This document shows, piece by piece, positions 32,299 to 32,675 of a stretch of 32,675 bases of DNA. The notes below the pieces were generated by a model. The model had not been told where the DNA came from, made no database searches, and was given only the letters and a program-made list of their open reading frames with translations. A program made the translations under genes and the position numbers. The stretch is from an uncultured Hungatella sp. (GTDB taxonomy: Bacteria > Bacillota > Clostridia > Lachnospirales > Lachnospiraceae), in contig CATLBO010000031.1 of the NCBI GenBank assembly GCA_949879025.1, positions 1 through 32,675 on the forward strand. The letters are read 5' to 3'. Position 1 is the first letter of the stretch, and the number at the start of each line of letters is the position of its first letter.

Positions 32299-32675
32299 AT
32301 GACTAGCAATTATTTAAAACTGCAATTTTATTCGCTGCCCCGTAATCAGGCTTTTGCGCGCGATGCCGTCGCGGCGTTCTGCCTCGAACTCAATCCTTCG
32401 CTTGCCGCGCTTTCCGACGTAAAAACCGCCGTTTCGGAAGCTGTAACAAACTGCACCGTACACGCGTACAGGGGCAATTTGGGGCTTGTCACAATCGAAT
32501 GTGAAATCGAGGGCAAAGAACTACATATAAAGGTAAGCGACACGGGCAAGGGCATACCCGACGTAAGCAAAGCGGTACAGCCCTTTTTCACGACGCTTCC
32601 TTCCGACGAACGCTCCGGTATGGGCTTTACCATAATGCAGACCTTCATGGATGAATTTTCGGTCAATTCTATTCA
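32299..32675 (+). CDS. spoIIAB: Anti-sigma F factor SpoIIAB (serine kinase), partial at the right edge
   Basis: SpoIIAB binds and inhibits sigma-F and phosphorylates SpoIIAA, setting forespore gene expression. About 125 codons are present before the window ends. The sequence begins MTSNYLKLQFYSLPRNQAFA and has SDVKTAVSEAVTNCTVHAY (N box), VSDTGKGIPDV (G1 box), FFTTLPSDERSGMGFTIMQ (the lid and G2 region) and TFMDEFSV, in order and diagnostic for SpoIIAB rather than other GHKL kinases. GAGGTG precedes the ATG. Codon choice (GCG, TCG, CGC) is unlike the genes to the left, which prefer GCC/GCA and TCC. Confidence 0.92.
   Translation, partial: MTSNYLKLQFYSLPRNQAFARDAVAAFCLELNPSLAALSDVKTAVSEAVTNCTVHAYRGNLGLVTIECEIEGKELHIKVSDTGKGIPDVSKAVQPFFTTLPSDERSGMGFTIMQTFMDEFSVNSI

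Noticed and set aside
32346-32666. 106-residue minus-strand ORF at the right edge
   Set aside because: Antisense to spoIIAB, whose motifs are clear.

Overview
The window looks like a piece of a Gram-positive, endospore-forming Clostridia chromosome, most like Lachnospiraceae. The evidence is a PolC-type replicative polymerase, an alpha/beta-type small acid-soluble spore protein, the conserved rpmB / yloU-fakA-recG neighbourhood, the MEP isoprenoid pathway, and AT-rich spacers with strong AGGAGG ribosome binding sites. Most genes lie on the minus strand. The plus-strand genes are rpmB, a two-component pair and the last ~400 bases.

Layout: (1) 1-600: the 5' end of an hsp20 gene with a sigma-A promoter overlapped by a CIRCE-like element, then a SASP gene with a terminator. 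(2) 600-5400: the asp23/yloU - fakA/yloV - recG cluster, divergent from rpmB (L28), with a perfect 16-bp palindrome inside the yloU promoter. (3) 5400-13560: signalling genes. These are a C_GCAxxG_C_C redox-type domain fused to a degenerate GGDEF and an intact EAL domain, a lipoprotein built from two repeats, an OmpR-type response regulator with its HAMP histidine kinase, and a PAS-PAS hybrid kinase with two receivers. (4) 13640-26110: a long minus-strand run pyrH-frr-uppS-cdsA-dxr-rseP-ispG-fliB-polC, covering nucleotide, translation, undecaprenyl, phospholipid, isoprenoid and replication functions. It is interrupted between frr and uppS by a 60-bp tandem repeat. (5) 26290-28200: an AGCS amino acid:cation symporter under a tandem glycine riboswitch, with a clear promoter and terminator. 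(6) 28200-32203: a compact minus-strand operon of unusual genes: a truncated HATPase, an unrecognised 370-aa protein, an orphan CobU-like P-loop protein, a receiver fused to a calcineurin-like phosphoesterase, and a two-TM SLATT/DUF4231-like membrane protein. This is the best candidate for an undescribed system. (7) 32226-32675: the 3' tail of spoIIAA and most of spoIIAB on the plus strand, with visibly different codon use.

Two partial genes (the HATPase and spoIIAA) both lose their 5' ends at about 32204-32235. That point is therefore a rearrangement or an assembly join, and the operon in (6) is probably missing its first gene's 5' part.

All functional calls come from reading motifs by eye. 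No database search was run.
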